A DNA stretch of 24,256 nucleotides, from NCBI GenBank assembly GCA_020024555.1, contig JAHHTQ010000034.1:1-24256 (forward strand), in the 5' to 3' direction. The notes under the pieces are model-generated. The model made no database searches and had not been told where the DNA came from. It worked only from the letters and a program-made list of their open reading frames with translations. The stretch comes from Angelakisella sp. (GTDB taxonomy: Bacteria > Bacillota > Clostridia > Oscillospirales > Ruminococcaceae). Shown piece by piece: positions 1 through 8,285 of this stretch. A program made the position numbers and the translations under genes. The number at the start of each line of letters is the position of its first letter. The stretch's first letter is position 1.

Positions 1-748
1 ACCTAAAAGAATTTTCCACAGGAACAAAACCGCTATGCGAATATTCATTGCCATTACTGTTTAAAAAAGCTTTGTTATCGGCAAAGCTATTGTTTCGATA
101 TTCTACCTTATTAAAATTATCAGAAGTAAAAGAACTTGTCATATTATGCAAATTATTTGAGTTATACATTTTTCCGATTACAGAATCAAAAGATATTTCC
201 TGTCCATATCTATTAAATATTTCTTTATCTATTTCTATATTGAACATATTTGTATTAAATATATTCTCAAAGTTAAATTTGTCTGTAACTGTACCGGCGA
301 GCGTACATTTAAAAGCCGGTGTACAGTTACTCTTATTTATAAGGTCTATATAGAAATTTATAATATTGTTATTTATATCATTATGTGTTGTAAAATTAGG
401 TAATAGTGTTAATTGGTTATTGCTGTTAATAAAAATATCATTAGCGCTGATATAAAAATTATTATATTTTATTTCGTTATTAAATAAACCTGCAAGGTCA
501 CTATTAAGCAATTTTAGAAACTCGCAGAATTCTATTTCAGAATATAGAGACTGTACATATTCGCTTAGTGATATAACATCTTCAATATAATATTGACATA
601 AATAAAGTTCATAACTTTTATATAGCTTAGGCATTATTATTTTGGCATCTATATTATAATTGTTCTGTGAAAAATAATTATAGATATATGGTGAAAAAGT
701 AATATTTAATGGATATTCTTTTATGATTTCAACATTATTAAATGTCAT
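1..748 (-). CDS. Hypothetical protein, N-terminal ~249 residues (DUF6382-like?), cut by window edge
   Basis: An open frame runs without a stop from ATG at 748 to the window edge. AGAAGGA lies nine bases before the ATG and a TTGACA-N17-TAAAAT promoter lies just upstream, so this is the true 5' end. Residues ~1-130 are a compact domain: it begins MTFNNVEIIKEYPLN and contains YISANDIFINSNNQLTLL. That layout is reminiscent of the DUF6382 or degenerate-kinase-like domain found at the start of FHA-type proteins in Firmicutes, but I hold this loosely. From about residue 150 the chain becomes Asn/Ser-rich and low in complexity, like a linker. The C-terminus, where an FHA domain would sit if the guess is right, is outside the window. 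No signal peptide or membrane segment is visible. Confidence 0.75.
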   Translation of the reverse strand, partial: MTFNNVEIIKEYPLNITFSPYIYNYFSQNNYNIDAKIIMPKLYKSYELYLCQYYIEDVISLSEYVQSLYSEIEFCEFLKLLNSDLAGLFNNEIKYNNFYISANDIFINSNNQLTLLPNFTTHNDINNNIINFYIDLINKSNCTPAFKCTLAGTVTDKFNFENIFNTNMFNIEIDKEIFNRYGQEISFDSVIGKMYNSNNLHNMTSSFTSDNFNKVEYRNNSFADNKAFLNSNGNEYSHSGFVPVENSFR

Positions 749-784
749 ATTTTAATTCCTTCTTTTTAAATATATTGCCACTGA

Positions 785-813
785 ATTTTAACATTTAACT
801 TAAAATATGTCAA
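785..813 (-). promoter_or_regulatory. Sigma-A-type promoter for the 748-1 gene
   Basis: On the minus strand TTGACA (813-808) is followed after exactly 17 bases by TAAAAT (790-785). Predicted transcription starts near 778, giving a leader of about 30 bases before the ATG at 748. The match to the housekeeping consensus is nearly perfect. Confidence 0.7.
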
Positions 814-1048
814 ATAAAATAATTATAAAGTTTTATAGAACCCGTCCGTTTGACAATGATGTGTTACAAAATCAGAAAATTCTTCATTAGTTAAAAAAAG
901 TTAATGTAATCAGCGGAAGAAAGCCAATTAAAAAGACATATATGGAATTTGTTATACTTTTTGTTGTATATGGCAAGTTGTTTTTTTAGTCAGCAAACGA
1001 ATAAAATTTCTGTATTTAATAAAAATATTTATTAATATTAAAAATCTA

Positions 1049-1077
1049 TTGAAATATAGCTAATATTATGGTATACT
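1049..1077 (+). promoter_or_regulatory. Sigma-A-type promoter for secG
   Basis: TTGAAA (1049-1054), 17 bases, then TATACT (1072-1077). The start would be near 1084, about 35 bases before the secG start codon. The rest of the 749-1117 gap holds this promoter, the divergent one at 785-813 and otherwise AT-rich sequence with nothing recognisable. Confidence 0.7.
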
Positions 1078-1117
1078 TGCAAGGTATGAAATAATGGGAA
1101 TGGAGGTATTTTTTATT

Positions 1118-1360
1118 ATGACAATGAGTATTGGCGCAATAGTTGGCGCAATTTTAATGATTATTGTAAGCATAATTATTATTTGCGCAGTTGCAGCGCA
1201 AAACCCGAAAAACGGAGATGGCGTAGCCGCTCTCGGTGGTGGTAGCACATTTGCAAGCACAAATGACCGTTCAGTAGGCGGTATGTTAAACAAATTGATA
1301 AAACTGCTGGTTATAGCTTTCTTTGTTCTTACAATAGTAGTTTTTATTTTTGCAAAATAA
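1118..1360 (+). CDS. secG: Preprotein translocase subunit SecG
   Basis: An 80-residue protein with the SecG layout: a first membrane helix (about residues 4-28), a cytoplasmic loop QNPKNGDGVAALGGGSTF that matches the conserved QxxKxxGLxxxxGGG segment, then a second helix (about 56-78). SecG is the small accessory subunit of the SecYEG channel and helps SecA-driven export. I place the start at 1118 because GGAGGT at 1102-1107 lies ten bases upstream; an in-frame ATG at 1094 precedes that site and is unlikely. In many Firmicutes secG is followed by rnr and smpB. Here it stands alone between its own promoter and a strong terminator. Confidence 0.9.
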   Translation: MTMSIGAIVGAILMIIVSIIIICAVAAQNPKNGDGVAALGGGSTFASTNDRSVGGMLNKLIKLLVIAFFVLTIVVFIFAK

Positions 1361-1410
1361 TTTTTTGAATTTTTGTAATGAATAAGTCCATACGAAAAAA
1401 TGACGCAATT

Positions 1411-1455
1411 AAAAAAGAACACAATATGGTAAAAACCATATTGTGTTCTTTTTTG
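1411..1455 (+). terminator. Rho-independent terminator after secG
   Basis: AAAAGAACACAATATGG and its exact complement flank a short AT loop and are followed by a T-run. A-tracts on the 5' side make it potentially bidirectional. Sequence from here to 1736 shows no gene, promoter or repeat I can support. Confidence 0.85.
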
Positions 1456-1736
1456 TTGATTGTTTAGCAGTATAAATTATTATAAATTTTGATAAAGATA
1501 GGGCATTTTTTTGCGTGTGATATTGGCAATTAATATTTTTTTAAAAATCAAAATAAATATACATCGTTTGATTATCTCCCAAAACTATCGATTTTTGTCA
1601 ATAAGTACACGCTGTCATATTATAATAAACATTTTTCCCCGTATAATTTGCTCTTACGTAAAACCCATATTCTACCGTTATTTTTGTCTGTTTTAAAAAA
1701 ATTTAACCAATCGAGAACAAATCGGTTGGAAAACAT

Positions 1737-2288
1737 TTACAGATATATTTTAAAATTTTCACTTTCCCATATATCAAATATATCATTTGCTATATTTTTT
1801 TGCAATAACAATACGGTGTATAGGCATTCACAGTATACATCGTCTTCAAAAACCACAAACCTTAAATTATGCGTATCCAATATTTTATTGAAATTTATAA
1901 TGCTTTCTTTGAAAGTATCTTTATTACCGCCGTCCGTATAAAAAGTATCTCCTGCGATATGCGATTTTATATCAAGATAATCAATATTTTTCTCTTTTAT
2001 AAAAACAGAAAACTCATCTTCCAAATCTTCCGTATATCCGCCAACTTGTATACCGTATTTATTTTCGCATAAAAAAGCAAAAATAAAACATTCAATATCC
2101 AAACCGTATTCTTCCATAACATCCAAAAAATCATCATAAGTTTCTGTAAATAATATATAATTTACTGTTTCTTTGTTTAGATTATAAAAAGTTTTATAGT
2201 TCTCATTTTCCAGTAAATCAATTGATTTTGTAAGCTCAGTCATTTCTTTTGCAGATAGTATTTTTTCTGCCAAGTCAAAAGCTCTCAT
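1737..2288 (-). CDS. Hypothetical acidic protein, possible immunity-type gene
   Basis: A 183-residue, soluble, acidic protein that I do not recognise with confidence. It has no signal peptide or membrane segment. The N-terminal half is helical (MRAFDLAEKILSAKEMTELT); the C-terminal half mixes predicted strands and helices (KIYL end). A faint resemblance to small domains such as DUF6630 cannot be confirmed by eye. It is the last gene of a three-gene minus-strand unit: VOC protein, DUF7668-like protein, then this one, with gaps of 28 and 32 bases. Its position at the end of a run of immunity-like small genes suggests a similar role, but that is inference from context only. Confidence 0.75.
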   Translation of the reverse strand: MRAFDLAEKILSAKEMTELTKSIDLLENENYKTFYNLNKETVNYILFTETYDDFLDVMEEYGLDIECFIFAFLCENKYGIQVGGYTEDLEDEFSVFIKEKNIDYLDIKSHIAGDTFYTDGGNKDTFKESIINFNKILDTHNLRFVVFEDDVYCECLYTVLLLQKNIANDIFDIWESENFKIYL

Positions 2289-2320
2289 AACTTTAATTTT
2301 CCTTTCAAAATATACATATA

Positions 2321-2704
2321 TTATAAAATATGGACATCTTCAAATATCGCTTTTAATTCATCTTTATTCGTATATAAAAATTTCATTTGCAAAGTTAAAT
2401 CATTAATCTCATTGTCTGTTGTCAAATCATAATCAATGGAAAAACCACTATTGTCATTAAAAAAATAATATGAAAGCTGATGATATTCATACTGTGGTGT
2501 AAAATTACATTTAACACCGTATTTATCAATATACGGAAGTTCATTACACTCCAAAAAATCATCAATCAATTCTTTTAATAATTCAGATGATAAGTCTTTC
2601 ATCTCTGCAAATTCCTGTATTTTGTTATATTGTTTTTCAGCTAAACAATTCACAACATTTTTTACAACAGCTTCTGCTTGTTTTTTTGCACATTCTATAT
2701 TCAT
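2321..2704 (-). CDS. DUF7668-like small protein
   Basis: A 127-residue soluble protein. The layout fits DUF7668: an N-terminal helix AVVKNVVNCLAEKQYNKI, a central EELIDDFLECNELPYIDKYG-like region, and a C-terminal strand pair with FSIDYDLTTDNEINDLTLQM, which resembles the conserved vDLWT-x-E-x-x-SDLTL signature, with the Trp lost. Function of the family is unknown; it is common in bacterial clusters of small single-domain proteins. It sits 28 bases after the VOC gene stop and 32 bases before the next start, so the three are probably co-transcribed. Family call is moderate, coding call is strong. Confidence 0.75.
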   Translation of the reverse strand: MNIECAKKQAEAVVKNVVNCLAEKQYNKIQEFAEMKDLSSELLKELIDDFLECNELPYIDKYGVKCNFTPQYEYHQLSYYFFNDNSGFSIDYDLTTDNEINDLTLQMKFLYTNKDELKAIFEDVHIL

Positions 2705-2732
2705 AATCTTAAATTATATCCTCCGTATAAAC

Positions 2733-3188
2733 TTATTCAATATTTTGCATAAGTTCAAGTATTATACCGTCCGGATCTTTAAAATACAAAGCCTTACTTT
2801 TTCCAAAACCTGATTTTGTAAAATCAAAAGTTTGAGGAGCAGAAAGACATTCCACATTGTTTTTCAGTAAATGCTCATAAACCTTATCAATATCGGTTAC
2901 ATTAAAACAAACTTCCGATATTGATATTTTGGTAAGTTTTGCTGTGTTTTCTTCTGCGTTTTCATCAGTAAACTGTATAAGCTCTATCGGTGGCGCAAAT
3001 ATCTCATCACTGCCGTTTAGGTATGCAACCCTTGCTCTGCAATTTTTTCGCGCGAACAGTAAGTCTGTTTCTTCGCCCTCCATTATCAATTCACCTTTAT
3101 ATTTTAAGCCCAGAATATCTCTGTAAAAAGCAATGGACTTATCCATATCGCTGACAGTCAATCCTATGTGCATAACTTCATTTATCAT
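2733..3188 (-). CDS. VOC (glyoxalase/bleomycin-resistance fold) family protein
   Basis: A 151-residue protein with two beta-alpha-beta-beta-beta modules. Module 1 starts MINEVMHIGLTVSDMDKSIAFYRDILGL and module 2 centres on ISEVCFNVTDIDKVYEHLL, ending in FKDPDGIILELMQ. Typical metal ligands are present at His7 (MHIG), Glu in PPIELIQF and Glu in ILELMQ; the ligand expected in module 2 (usually His before the strand) is Glu, so the site may be altered. Substrate is unknown. I start at 3188 because GGAGGT lies nine bases upstream; a longer frame to 3221 lacks this signal. It is first gene of a three-gene unit with its own extended -10 promoter. Confidence 0.88.
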   Translation of the reverse strand: MINEVMHIGLTVSDMDKSIAFYRDILGLKYKGELIMEGEETDLLFARKNCRARVAYLNGSDEIFAPPIELIQFTDENAEENTAKLTKISISEVCFNVTDIDKVYEHLLKNNVECLSAPQTFDFTKSGFGKSKALYFKDPDGIILELMQNIE

Positions 3189-3221
3189 ATAAAAATACCT
3201 CCAAAAAAGATTTTTAATCAT

Positions 3222-3244
3222 ATTATTCAGACTGAATTATAGCA
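3222..3244 (-). promoter_or_regulatory. Extended -10 promoter with overlapping palindrome (VOC operon)
   Basis: On the minus strand TGCTATAAT (3244-3236) is an extended -10 element. Overlapping and just downstream is a 19-base near-palindrome at 3222-3240 (ATTATTCAG, centre A, CTGAATTAT), with only one mismatched pair. A repressor bound there would cover the -10 and start site. The regulator is unknown. Confidence 0.5.
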
Positions 3245-3293
3245 TATAAAAATGAATTTTTCTATTATTGTATGTAAAAGATATTTAGCCTAT

Positions 3294-3332
3294 AAAAAAA
3301 CAATACTACTCACTTTAACAGTAAGTAGTATT
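3294..3332 (-). terminator. Rho-independent terminator after ClbS/DfsB gene
   Basis: On the minus strand a 13-pair stem with one mismatch (AATACTACT-type arms at 3302-3332, short loop) is followed by a seven-base T-run at 3300-3294. It lies just past the stop of the 3868-3350 gene and insulates it from the VOC operon. Confidence 0.8.
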
Positions 3333-3349
3333 ATCAAATCTATACATTT

Positions 3350-3868
3350 TTATAACATCAGTTTTTTCCATTTCCTTATTTGGGTTCTAAATGTTCCAAA
3401 AGGAGCAACAGTATTTATATGTATACATTTATATACTTCCCAAACTGCTGTTTTTGTTGCTTCATCAGCCCAAACTCTTTTATGCGGTAAAAACAGTTCT
3501 TCGTTACTCATACTGTCAATCATATTATAAATACAATTAATATTTTGGTCTAATGTGTTTTTTAGTTCTTCTAAACTTTTATGCGAATATGTATCTGTAA
3601 ACCACTGATACAATTTTCCAAGTTCATTCCACTTAAAATTTTCTGACGGAGTCTTTACTTTTAAGCCGTTTTTTTCATCATTTTCCCATTTCAGTAAAAG
3701 TGTTGTCCAACCCACCTGATATGCAAGATTTTCTGCAGGAGTTCTATCAACATCTTCATATCTCTTATCCTTATCATCTTCTGATATAGTATCAAATTCA
3801 GATATATATTTTAGATAGGCTTTTTTTATTTCGTCTTTTAATTCATCTTTGTTTTTATATTCTCTCAT
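3350..3868 (-). CDS. ClbS/DfsB family four-helix bundle protein (DUF1706)
   Basis: A 172-residue protein matching this family over its whole length: start MREYKNKDELKDEI, then DRTPAENLAYQVGWTTLLL, LYQWFTDTY, WADEATKTAVWEVYKCIHIN and the end TFRTQIRKWKKLML. The fold is a DinB-like four-helix bundle. The characterised member ClbS protects colibactin producers by hydrolysing the cyclopropane warhead; most members have no known substrate, and nothing like a colibactin cluster is visible here. The start codon follows the upstream DUF4261 stop by 17 bases, and GGGAG lies in that gap, so the two are probably translated together. It ends at a clear terminator. Confidence 0.92.
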   Translation of the reverse strand: MREYKNKDELKDEIKKAYLKYISEFDTISEDDKDKRYEDVDRTPAENLAYQVGWTTLLLKWENDEKNGLKVKTPSENFKWNELGKLYQWFTDTYSHKSLEELKNTLDQNINCIYNMIDSMSNEELFLPHKRVWADEATKTAVWEVYKCIHINTVAPFGTFRTQIRKWKKLML

Positions 3869-3885
3869 TATAAAGCATAACTCCC

Positions 3886-4764
3886 TTAACGTTGACCTGA
3901 CGCATATTCGCCCATATTTATATCGAGAACATCTCTTGCCGGCTGAATAAGAGCTTCTTCATATTGGCAAACCCACTGCAAATCAAGGTTCATTTTACCG
4001 TCAACTATTCCGTCAACGGTATCCCCGTCGTTTATGGGGCAGTCGTTTTGCAATAGATATGACGCTAAATTATATGCGTGGTTTACTACCCAGTTTGGAT
4101 CGATATTATGAAAATGATATTGCAAATCCGGTAAGAACAGAGTACTCATACCTATTGTATCAACAATCATATCCTCAGTCCCCTGAATATTGAAAAATCT
4201 TGCGTTTACGCCAAAACGTATAAATCTGTCAACGCCTTTGACAGTATTGTTTCTTATTTCTTCCGCCAAAATCAGTTTACCGCACTTTTGGAAATAAAAC
4301 GCCTCGCAAGTTGGGTATAGCTCAGCAAGCGCATCTAATGCGTCCATATTAAAATTTGCGCGTTCCTGCGCTTGCAGTCCTGAGGCAAGGAAATCAACTG
4401 CAATTACCTGATATTTACACTCAGACAGTATTCTGTCTCTGTCTTCCATACAGTCCCACATCTGACTTTTTACAAAGGAGTCTATCTTTGTTGCGTCAAA
4501 TTCATTACAACCTGTTATCATTAATTGCGCAGGTACTTCGTTTTCTTTAAATTCAGCAATATAGTCATTCATTGCAAATCCGGCTGTTTTTTCGTCATAA
4601 CAAAAGTTCTCTGTTTCTCCGCAATGACGTTCTATAACTTCTGTCATTGTTTCTTTGTCGGGCATAGATACTTGTTCTTTAAATAGCATTTGAATTAAAA
4701 AAGGGCCACCTGGCATAGTTTCTTTTTCTTCTAAATTTTGTTTATAAACTTCATCATTCATCAT
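3886..4764 (-). CDS. DUF4261 domain-containing protein (copy 1)
   Basis: A 292-residue soluble protein that fits DUF4261 throughout: MPGGPFLIQMLFKEQVSMPD near the start, then IPAQLMIT-like strand, a SECKYQVIAVDFLASGLQ segment, CEAFYFQKCGKLIL, NARFFNIQGTEDMIVDTIGM, LPDLQYHFHNIDP, a buried helix NHAYNLASYLLQ, NDGDTVDG and the C-terminal ALIQPARDVLDINM. The family is uncharacterised and often travels with SUFU and other immunity-type domains. AAGGAG lies seven bases before the first ATG. It leads a two-gene unit with ClbS/DfsB. A second, very diverged DUF4261 gene is at 10197-11279. Confidence 0.88.
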   Translation of the reverse strand: MMNDEVYKQNLEEKETMPGGPFLIQMLFKEQVSMPDKETMTEVIERHCGETENFCYDEKTAGFAMNDYIAEFKENEVPAQLMITGCNEFDATKIDSFVKSQMWDCMEDRDRILSECKYQVIAVDFLASGLQAQERANFNMDALDALAELYPTCEAFYFQKCGKLILAEEIRNNTVKGVDRFIRFGVNARFFNIQGTEDMIVDTIGMSTLFLPDLQYHFHNIDPNWVVNHAYNLASYLLQNDCPINDGDTVDGIVDGKMNLDLQWVCQYEEALIQPARDVLDINMGEYASGQR

Positions 4765-4894
4765 AAAAAGACTCCTTATTCAATTACTTTTACTGTTTTT
4801 TGGGATATGTTTTGCTTACCTTATTACTGATAACGTAAAATCCTGTTTAAACTGTTTTTTCACTATTTGTTTTTATATCCCTATTACAGAATAT

Positions 4895-6091
4895 TTATCT
4901 TATTTCAAAATCTTTGCTTACAGAGTAAGATATTGGTTTCATAGCAACTTCTTCGATTTTTAAGTTTTCATTGTCTTTTTTCATAGTCTGCAATTCGCTG
5001 TATGTGTTGCTAAACATAATATATTTACCGTATATACTGTTTTTGTTTTTGGCAAAAACACTCGAATCAAGTAGTTCAAAGAAATTTTGTTTTATTAGCG
5101 TATAGTCTGTTAATTGAGCTTTATATAATGTAACGGGTGCGTTTTTGCCAACTTTTATCATCATATACTCAGGGAATGAAGCATCTTTAAATGCGTTTTC
5201 AGCGCAAATTTCAGGCAAGAAATAATAACATTCTTCGGCTAATGTCTTATCATTCAACTCTTTTTTCAAAATTTTCAGATAATCTTTATATTGCTTTTTA
5301 TCCTCGCAGTTCATAACCAGTTGAACAGCTTTTGTAATTGCGTTTTTAATTTTTTCTCTGCCGTCTTTTCCGAAATACTCATATTCGGAAACTGTTGCTT
5401 TTTCTTGCGAAACGAAAAATGTCATTATTTGTGATGTAAATTTTTCATCGTCCCATTCTTCAACCATTTTCAAAAACAGCGCGCCAAGCTCTTTACTGTC
5501 TACTTGATTAATTTGACACTCGCTGATTTTTGTTCCGTATATATTGGAAAGATTTAGTTTAACATAGCAGTTTTTTTGATTTCCAAGTCTTTTTGGAAGT
5601 TCGTCTTTTAATATGTTCCAATAAGGATTTTTTTCTTTAAATTCAGGTTTTTCTCCGAAAGCAACTATGTTTCCAAAATAAATTTTCCAGCTGTGCGTAT
5701 TTCCCATAAAGTCAGTTTCTATAACTGTATCGGCTTTTTCATCGTTTTCCAAAGCCATAAATTTTTCCATAAACGACCACAAAAAAGAAGAAGTTGCCAT
5801 ATCTATCGCTTCTACGGCGCTGTCGCCCATTCCTATTGTAGAATCCAAAAGGTAATCTTCCCAATTCGGCGCAGATATATAAAAATCAATAACTGCTGTT
5901 TGGTCTGTCAATTCACTTATACGTGGCAATAGCGTAATATCCATATCAGGATAAAAAATATAGCTGTCGCCTACAATATCTTTTGTTTTCAATTTGTTAT
6001 GTACATTATTCCATAATATATATTTTAAAGCCTTATCCTTATCTAATTGATGTCCTTTAAAATCGTCAATTATTTTTTCTAATTCTGTCAT
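4895..6091 (-). CDS. DUF6348 family protein
   Basis: A 398-residue soluble acidic protein. The segment from roughly residue 40 to 220 matches DUF6348: DMDITLLPRI, a WEDYLLDSTIGMGDSAVEAI helix start, SSFLWSFMEKFMAL, HSWKIYFGNIVAFG, then PYWNILKDELPKRLG with a strand carrying NCYVKLNLSNIYG. The C-terminal ~170 residues (EKIKNAITKAVQLVM onward) are helical and I do not recognise them. I start at 6091 (MTELEKIID) because AAGGAG lies just upstream; a longer frame up to 6163 has no such signal. It has sizable gaps on both sides and may be transcribed alone. Function of the family is unknown. Confidence 0.85.
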   Translation of the reverse strand: MTELEKIIDDFKGHQLDKDKALKYILWNNVHNKLKTKDIVGDSYIFYPDMDITLLPRISELTDQTAVIDFYISAPNWEDYLLDSTIGMGDSAVEAIDMATSSFLWSFMEKFMALENDEKADTVIETDFMGNTHSWKIYFGNIVAFGEKPEFKEKNPYWNILKDELPKRLGNQKNCYVKLNLSNIYGTKISECQINQVDSKELGALFLKMVEEWDDEKFTSQIMTFFVSQEKATVSEYEYFGKDGREKIKNAITKAVQLVMNCEDKKQYKDYLKILKKELNDKTLAEECYYFLPEICAENAFKDASFPEYMMIKVGKNAPVTLYKAQLTDYTLIKQNFFELLDSSVFAKNKNSIYGKYIMFSNTYSELQTMKKDNENLKIEEVAMKPISYSVSKDFEIR

Positions 6092-6207
6092 AGTGTTTCT
6101 CCTTATAAAAAATTTTCCATTGATTAACGGTGAATGTAATATAAATAAAATAATTACATTCATTAATAATATCTTCTTTATTATAACATATTTAAATAAA
6201 TATTAAA

Positions 6208-6966
6208 TCATTTATTTTTGTCTTCTTTCATTATTTCAGATAATTGTTGCATCGCAGTATCTATATATAGATATACCCCATCTTTATCACAATGAAATAA
6301 ATCAGAAAAACATTCGCTTTCGTTTGGTCTGATTGGATTTGGCGTAATTACATCTGTCGCTTCAAGTATTCCGCATTCCAGCTCCTTTGCCTTTGACAAA
6401 GCTTTTTTTAATACGTCAAGTTGACCGTCGCTCCACAAAGCTTCCATATCTCTATAAACCTGCGTATTATTTTCAATATCATCAAGCAGTTTAATAACCT
6501 GTTTTTGTCCTATATACACACCGCTGCAATAATTTTCTGTAATATTATTGTTTATTTTGTTTGGATATGCGTGTGGAATAATATCTTCCCAAGGCGTTGT
6601 GTATTCTATATACTCAGGTTTTTCAGCAATTAAAAATGAAAATGCGCTTCCACGGGTATAATAATATTCTCTGAAAAAACCCTGAACAACAGCCATATAA
6701 AAACCATGTGTTTTGTCGAAAATATCATCGTCTTTTGTCTCTGTTCCTACTTTAAGCACATTAAAGTATTTTTCGGCATATAAAGGTTCTATTCCATATT
6801 GATTTGCAAATTTCAGTATTTCATTTTTACTTTCTTCCAAACATTTTTTTGAAGACTTAAAAAAATTCGTCTTATTAAGTTTTTCTTTTATCAATTCCAG
6901 TTTTTGAAAATACCAGTCATTCATTTCTTTTGGTGAAATGGGGTGAAAAGTTACATCAAAACCCAT
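6208..6966 (-). CDS. Hypothetical protein (MGFDVTFHPIS-type), possible immunity protein
   Basis: A 252-residue soluble protein beginning MGFDVTFHPISPKEMNDWYF. I do not know a named family for it, though the opening resembles short orphan proteins that appear in clusters with SUFU and DUF4261 genes. It is largely helical in the first 60 residues, followed by a region with FREYYYTRGSAFSFL and WEDIIPHAYP, and a C-terminal helix. No membrane segment or enzyme motif is visible. GGAG sits seven bases before the ATG. A promoter with extended -10 lies about 170 bases upstream, giving a long leader. Confidence 0.8.
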   Translation of the reverse strand: MGFDVTFHPISPKEMNDWYFQKLELIKEKLNKTNFFKSSKKCLEESKNEILKFANQYGIEPLYAEKYFNVLKVGTETKDDDIFDKTHGFYMAVVQGFFREYYYTRGSAFSFLIAEKPEYIEYTTPWEDIIPHAYPNKINNNITENYCSGVYIGQKQVIKLLDDIENNTQVYRDMEALWSDGQLDVLKKALSKAKELECGILEATDVITPNPIRPNESECFSDLFHCDKDGVYLYIDTAMQQLSEIMKEDKNK

Positions 6967-7122
6967 AATTTATCTCCTTTATCACTTTTTATAATTTTTT
7001 TCAGTAACATTTACGCATTAAAATTTACCTGTTACAAATACCAATACGTCTGTAATTTATAATATTGTTCATTTTCGTAGAATATAATTTCTTTTTCCTT
7101 TTATATGGTTGCAGTAAATTTG

Positions 7123-7149
7123 CAAATATATATATTTGATATTGTAGCA
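7123..7149 (-). promoter_or_regulatory. Extended -10 promoter and 16-base palindrome upstream of 6966-6208
   Basis: On the minus strand TGCTACAAT (7149-7141) fits an extended -10. The predicted start falls inside a perfect 16-base palindrome at 7123-7138 (CAAATATATATATTTG). Same arrangement, different sequence, as the VOC operon promoter. The rest of the 6967-7390 gap is AT-rich and holds nothing else I recognise. Confidence 0.4.
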
Positions 7150-7390
7150 TTATTTTCCTGTTTTGCGTAGATATTTTTTCTTAATAAATCAGATTTTTTA
7201 TGTAAATATTTGTACGGCAGAAACTTATTTATATGCGACTGTATATAGATTTATTATCTTTTATATACAGAGCGTATTTTTTGATTATTTTAAATATAAT
7301 ATAAATGCCGAAATTTTTTTAAAATGTTTTTTAAAAATTATTTAACCCAAATTTTTAACTGTTTTTTCAAACGTTTCGCCAATATAAAAG

Positions 7391-7717
7391 TTATCCTTTA
7401 TTATCAAGATTTTTAGGAAAATCAATATTATCCGAATATATGTCCGATTCATAGACTTTCTCAAATTCTTCGTATGAAATTATCTCAGCAAAAAATTCAG
7501 GTTCAATATTGATTTCACTGACAGTCGGCACAGGAGCTTCTGTTATAAAATCAAATCCTTTTTCGACAACTTGCAATACTTTTCTGTCAATAAAAACTTC
7601 TGCAAGTCTTATTCCGTATCTTTCATTTTGCAAATCTACTTCATAAAATCAAAGAACCGGAGTATTCTTGTCTGTATATCTCCAATAGCATTTAATATAT
7701 TCATATTTATTTGTCAT
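7391..7717 (-). pseudogene. DUF6881-family gene broken by an in-frame TGA
   Basis: Reading from ATG at 7717 gives MTNKYEYIKCYWRYTDKNTP then VL, an in-frame TGA at 7651-7649, and FYEVDLQNERYGIRLAEVF onward to TAA at 7391. Both sides of the stop align as one DUF6881 domain: YIKCYW start, PVL-x-YEVD strand, RxxEVF, PVPTVSEIN, EFFAEIISYEEFEKVY. So a single substitution has probably interrupted a 108-residue gene. GGAGGG lies three bases before the ATG, and a weak ATG at 7633 could restart an 80-residue fragment. UGA appears to be a normal stop here (the AraC gene ends in TGA and tryptophans use TGG). Sequencing error is possible. Confidence 0.75.
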
Positions 7718-7746
7718 ATACCCTCCGCAAATAAAAATAAACTTTT

Positions 7747-8079
7747 TTATTTGTTATACTTTGAAAAAAAACCACAATTTACCCACTTTTCAATACAATT
7801 CACAATTTCGTCTTTTGATTTTGACATAACTTTTTCCAAAGGACAGTCCCAATCATAATTTTTTATCATCAATAAAATATACTGTCCGTTTTTGTTATGA
7901 GAGGGATACCAACCTAAATCAACGGTTAAATTTGCGTTTTTGTTATACAGTTGCAGTAAATCTTCATTCAGTTCAGATAAATCGTCTTCACTGTGTTTAT
8001 TGATGTCATATTCAGTAAAATTATTGAATGTTATTTCCCAACCTGTCGGTAGTCTAAGAGGCTGTAAATCATATTTCAT
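7747..8079 (-). CDS. Hypothetical small protein, possible immunity protein
   Basis: A 110-residue soluble protein beginning MKYDLQPLRLPTGWEITFNN, with LTVDLGWYPSHNKNGQYILL in the middle and a C-terminal helix IVNCIEKWVNCGF. I know no named family, but proteins with this PTGWxIxxNxF opening and DLGWYP core are common orphans near immunity-type clusters. No signal peptide or membrane segment. Its stop is 29 bases before the start of the broken DUF6881 gene, so the two were probably one operon. The 8080-8285 gap upstream has no promoter I would call with confidence. Confidence 0.75.
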   Translation of the reverse strand: MKYDLQPLRLPTGWEITFNNFTEYDINKHSEDDLSELNEDLLQLYNKNANLTVDLGWYPSHNKNGQYILLMIKNYDWDCPLEKVMSKSKDEIVNCIEKWVNCGFFSKYNK

Positions 8080-8285
8080 ATATATCTTCCGTTTAAAATT
8101 TAATTTTATTGACGCCTGCTGTCAGTCAAAGTTATATCTTTGCGCATATGTCGTCACACAATTTGTAATACAATTTTGTTACTATGGCTATCTTTTGTCG
8201 TTTTCCATATTTATAAAATTATGGGTTAGCTTATGTTTTTGGTATAGGTTTTATTTTATAATTTATCAGTATTAAATTTCTGATG

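Noticed and set aside
1066..1422. 118-codon minus-strand frame over secG
   Set aside because: Antisense shadow of secG, which has promoter, ribosome binding site and family match on the plus strand.
7163..7345. 60-codon plus-strand frame in the 6967-7390 gap
   Set aside because: No ribosome binding site and a low-complexity aromatic-rich translation; typical of random AT-rich sequence.
7649..7651. TGA recoded as tryptophan
   Set aside because: Tryptophans in the window use TGG and the AraC gene ends in TGA, so a general recoding is unlikely.
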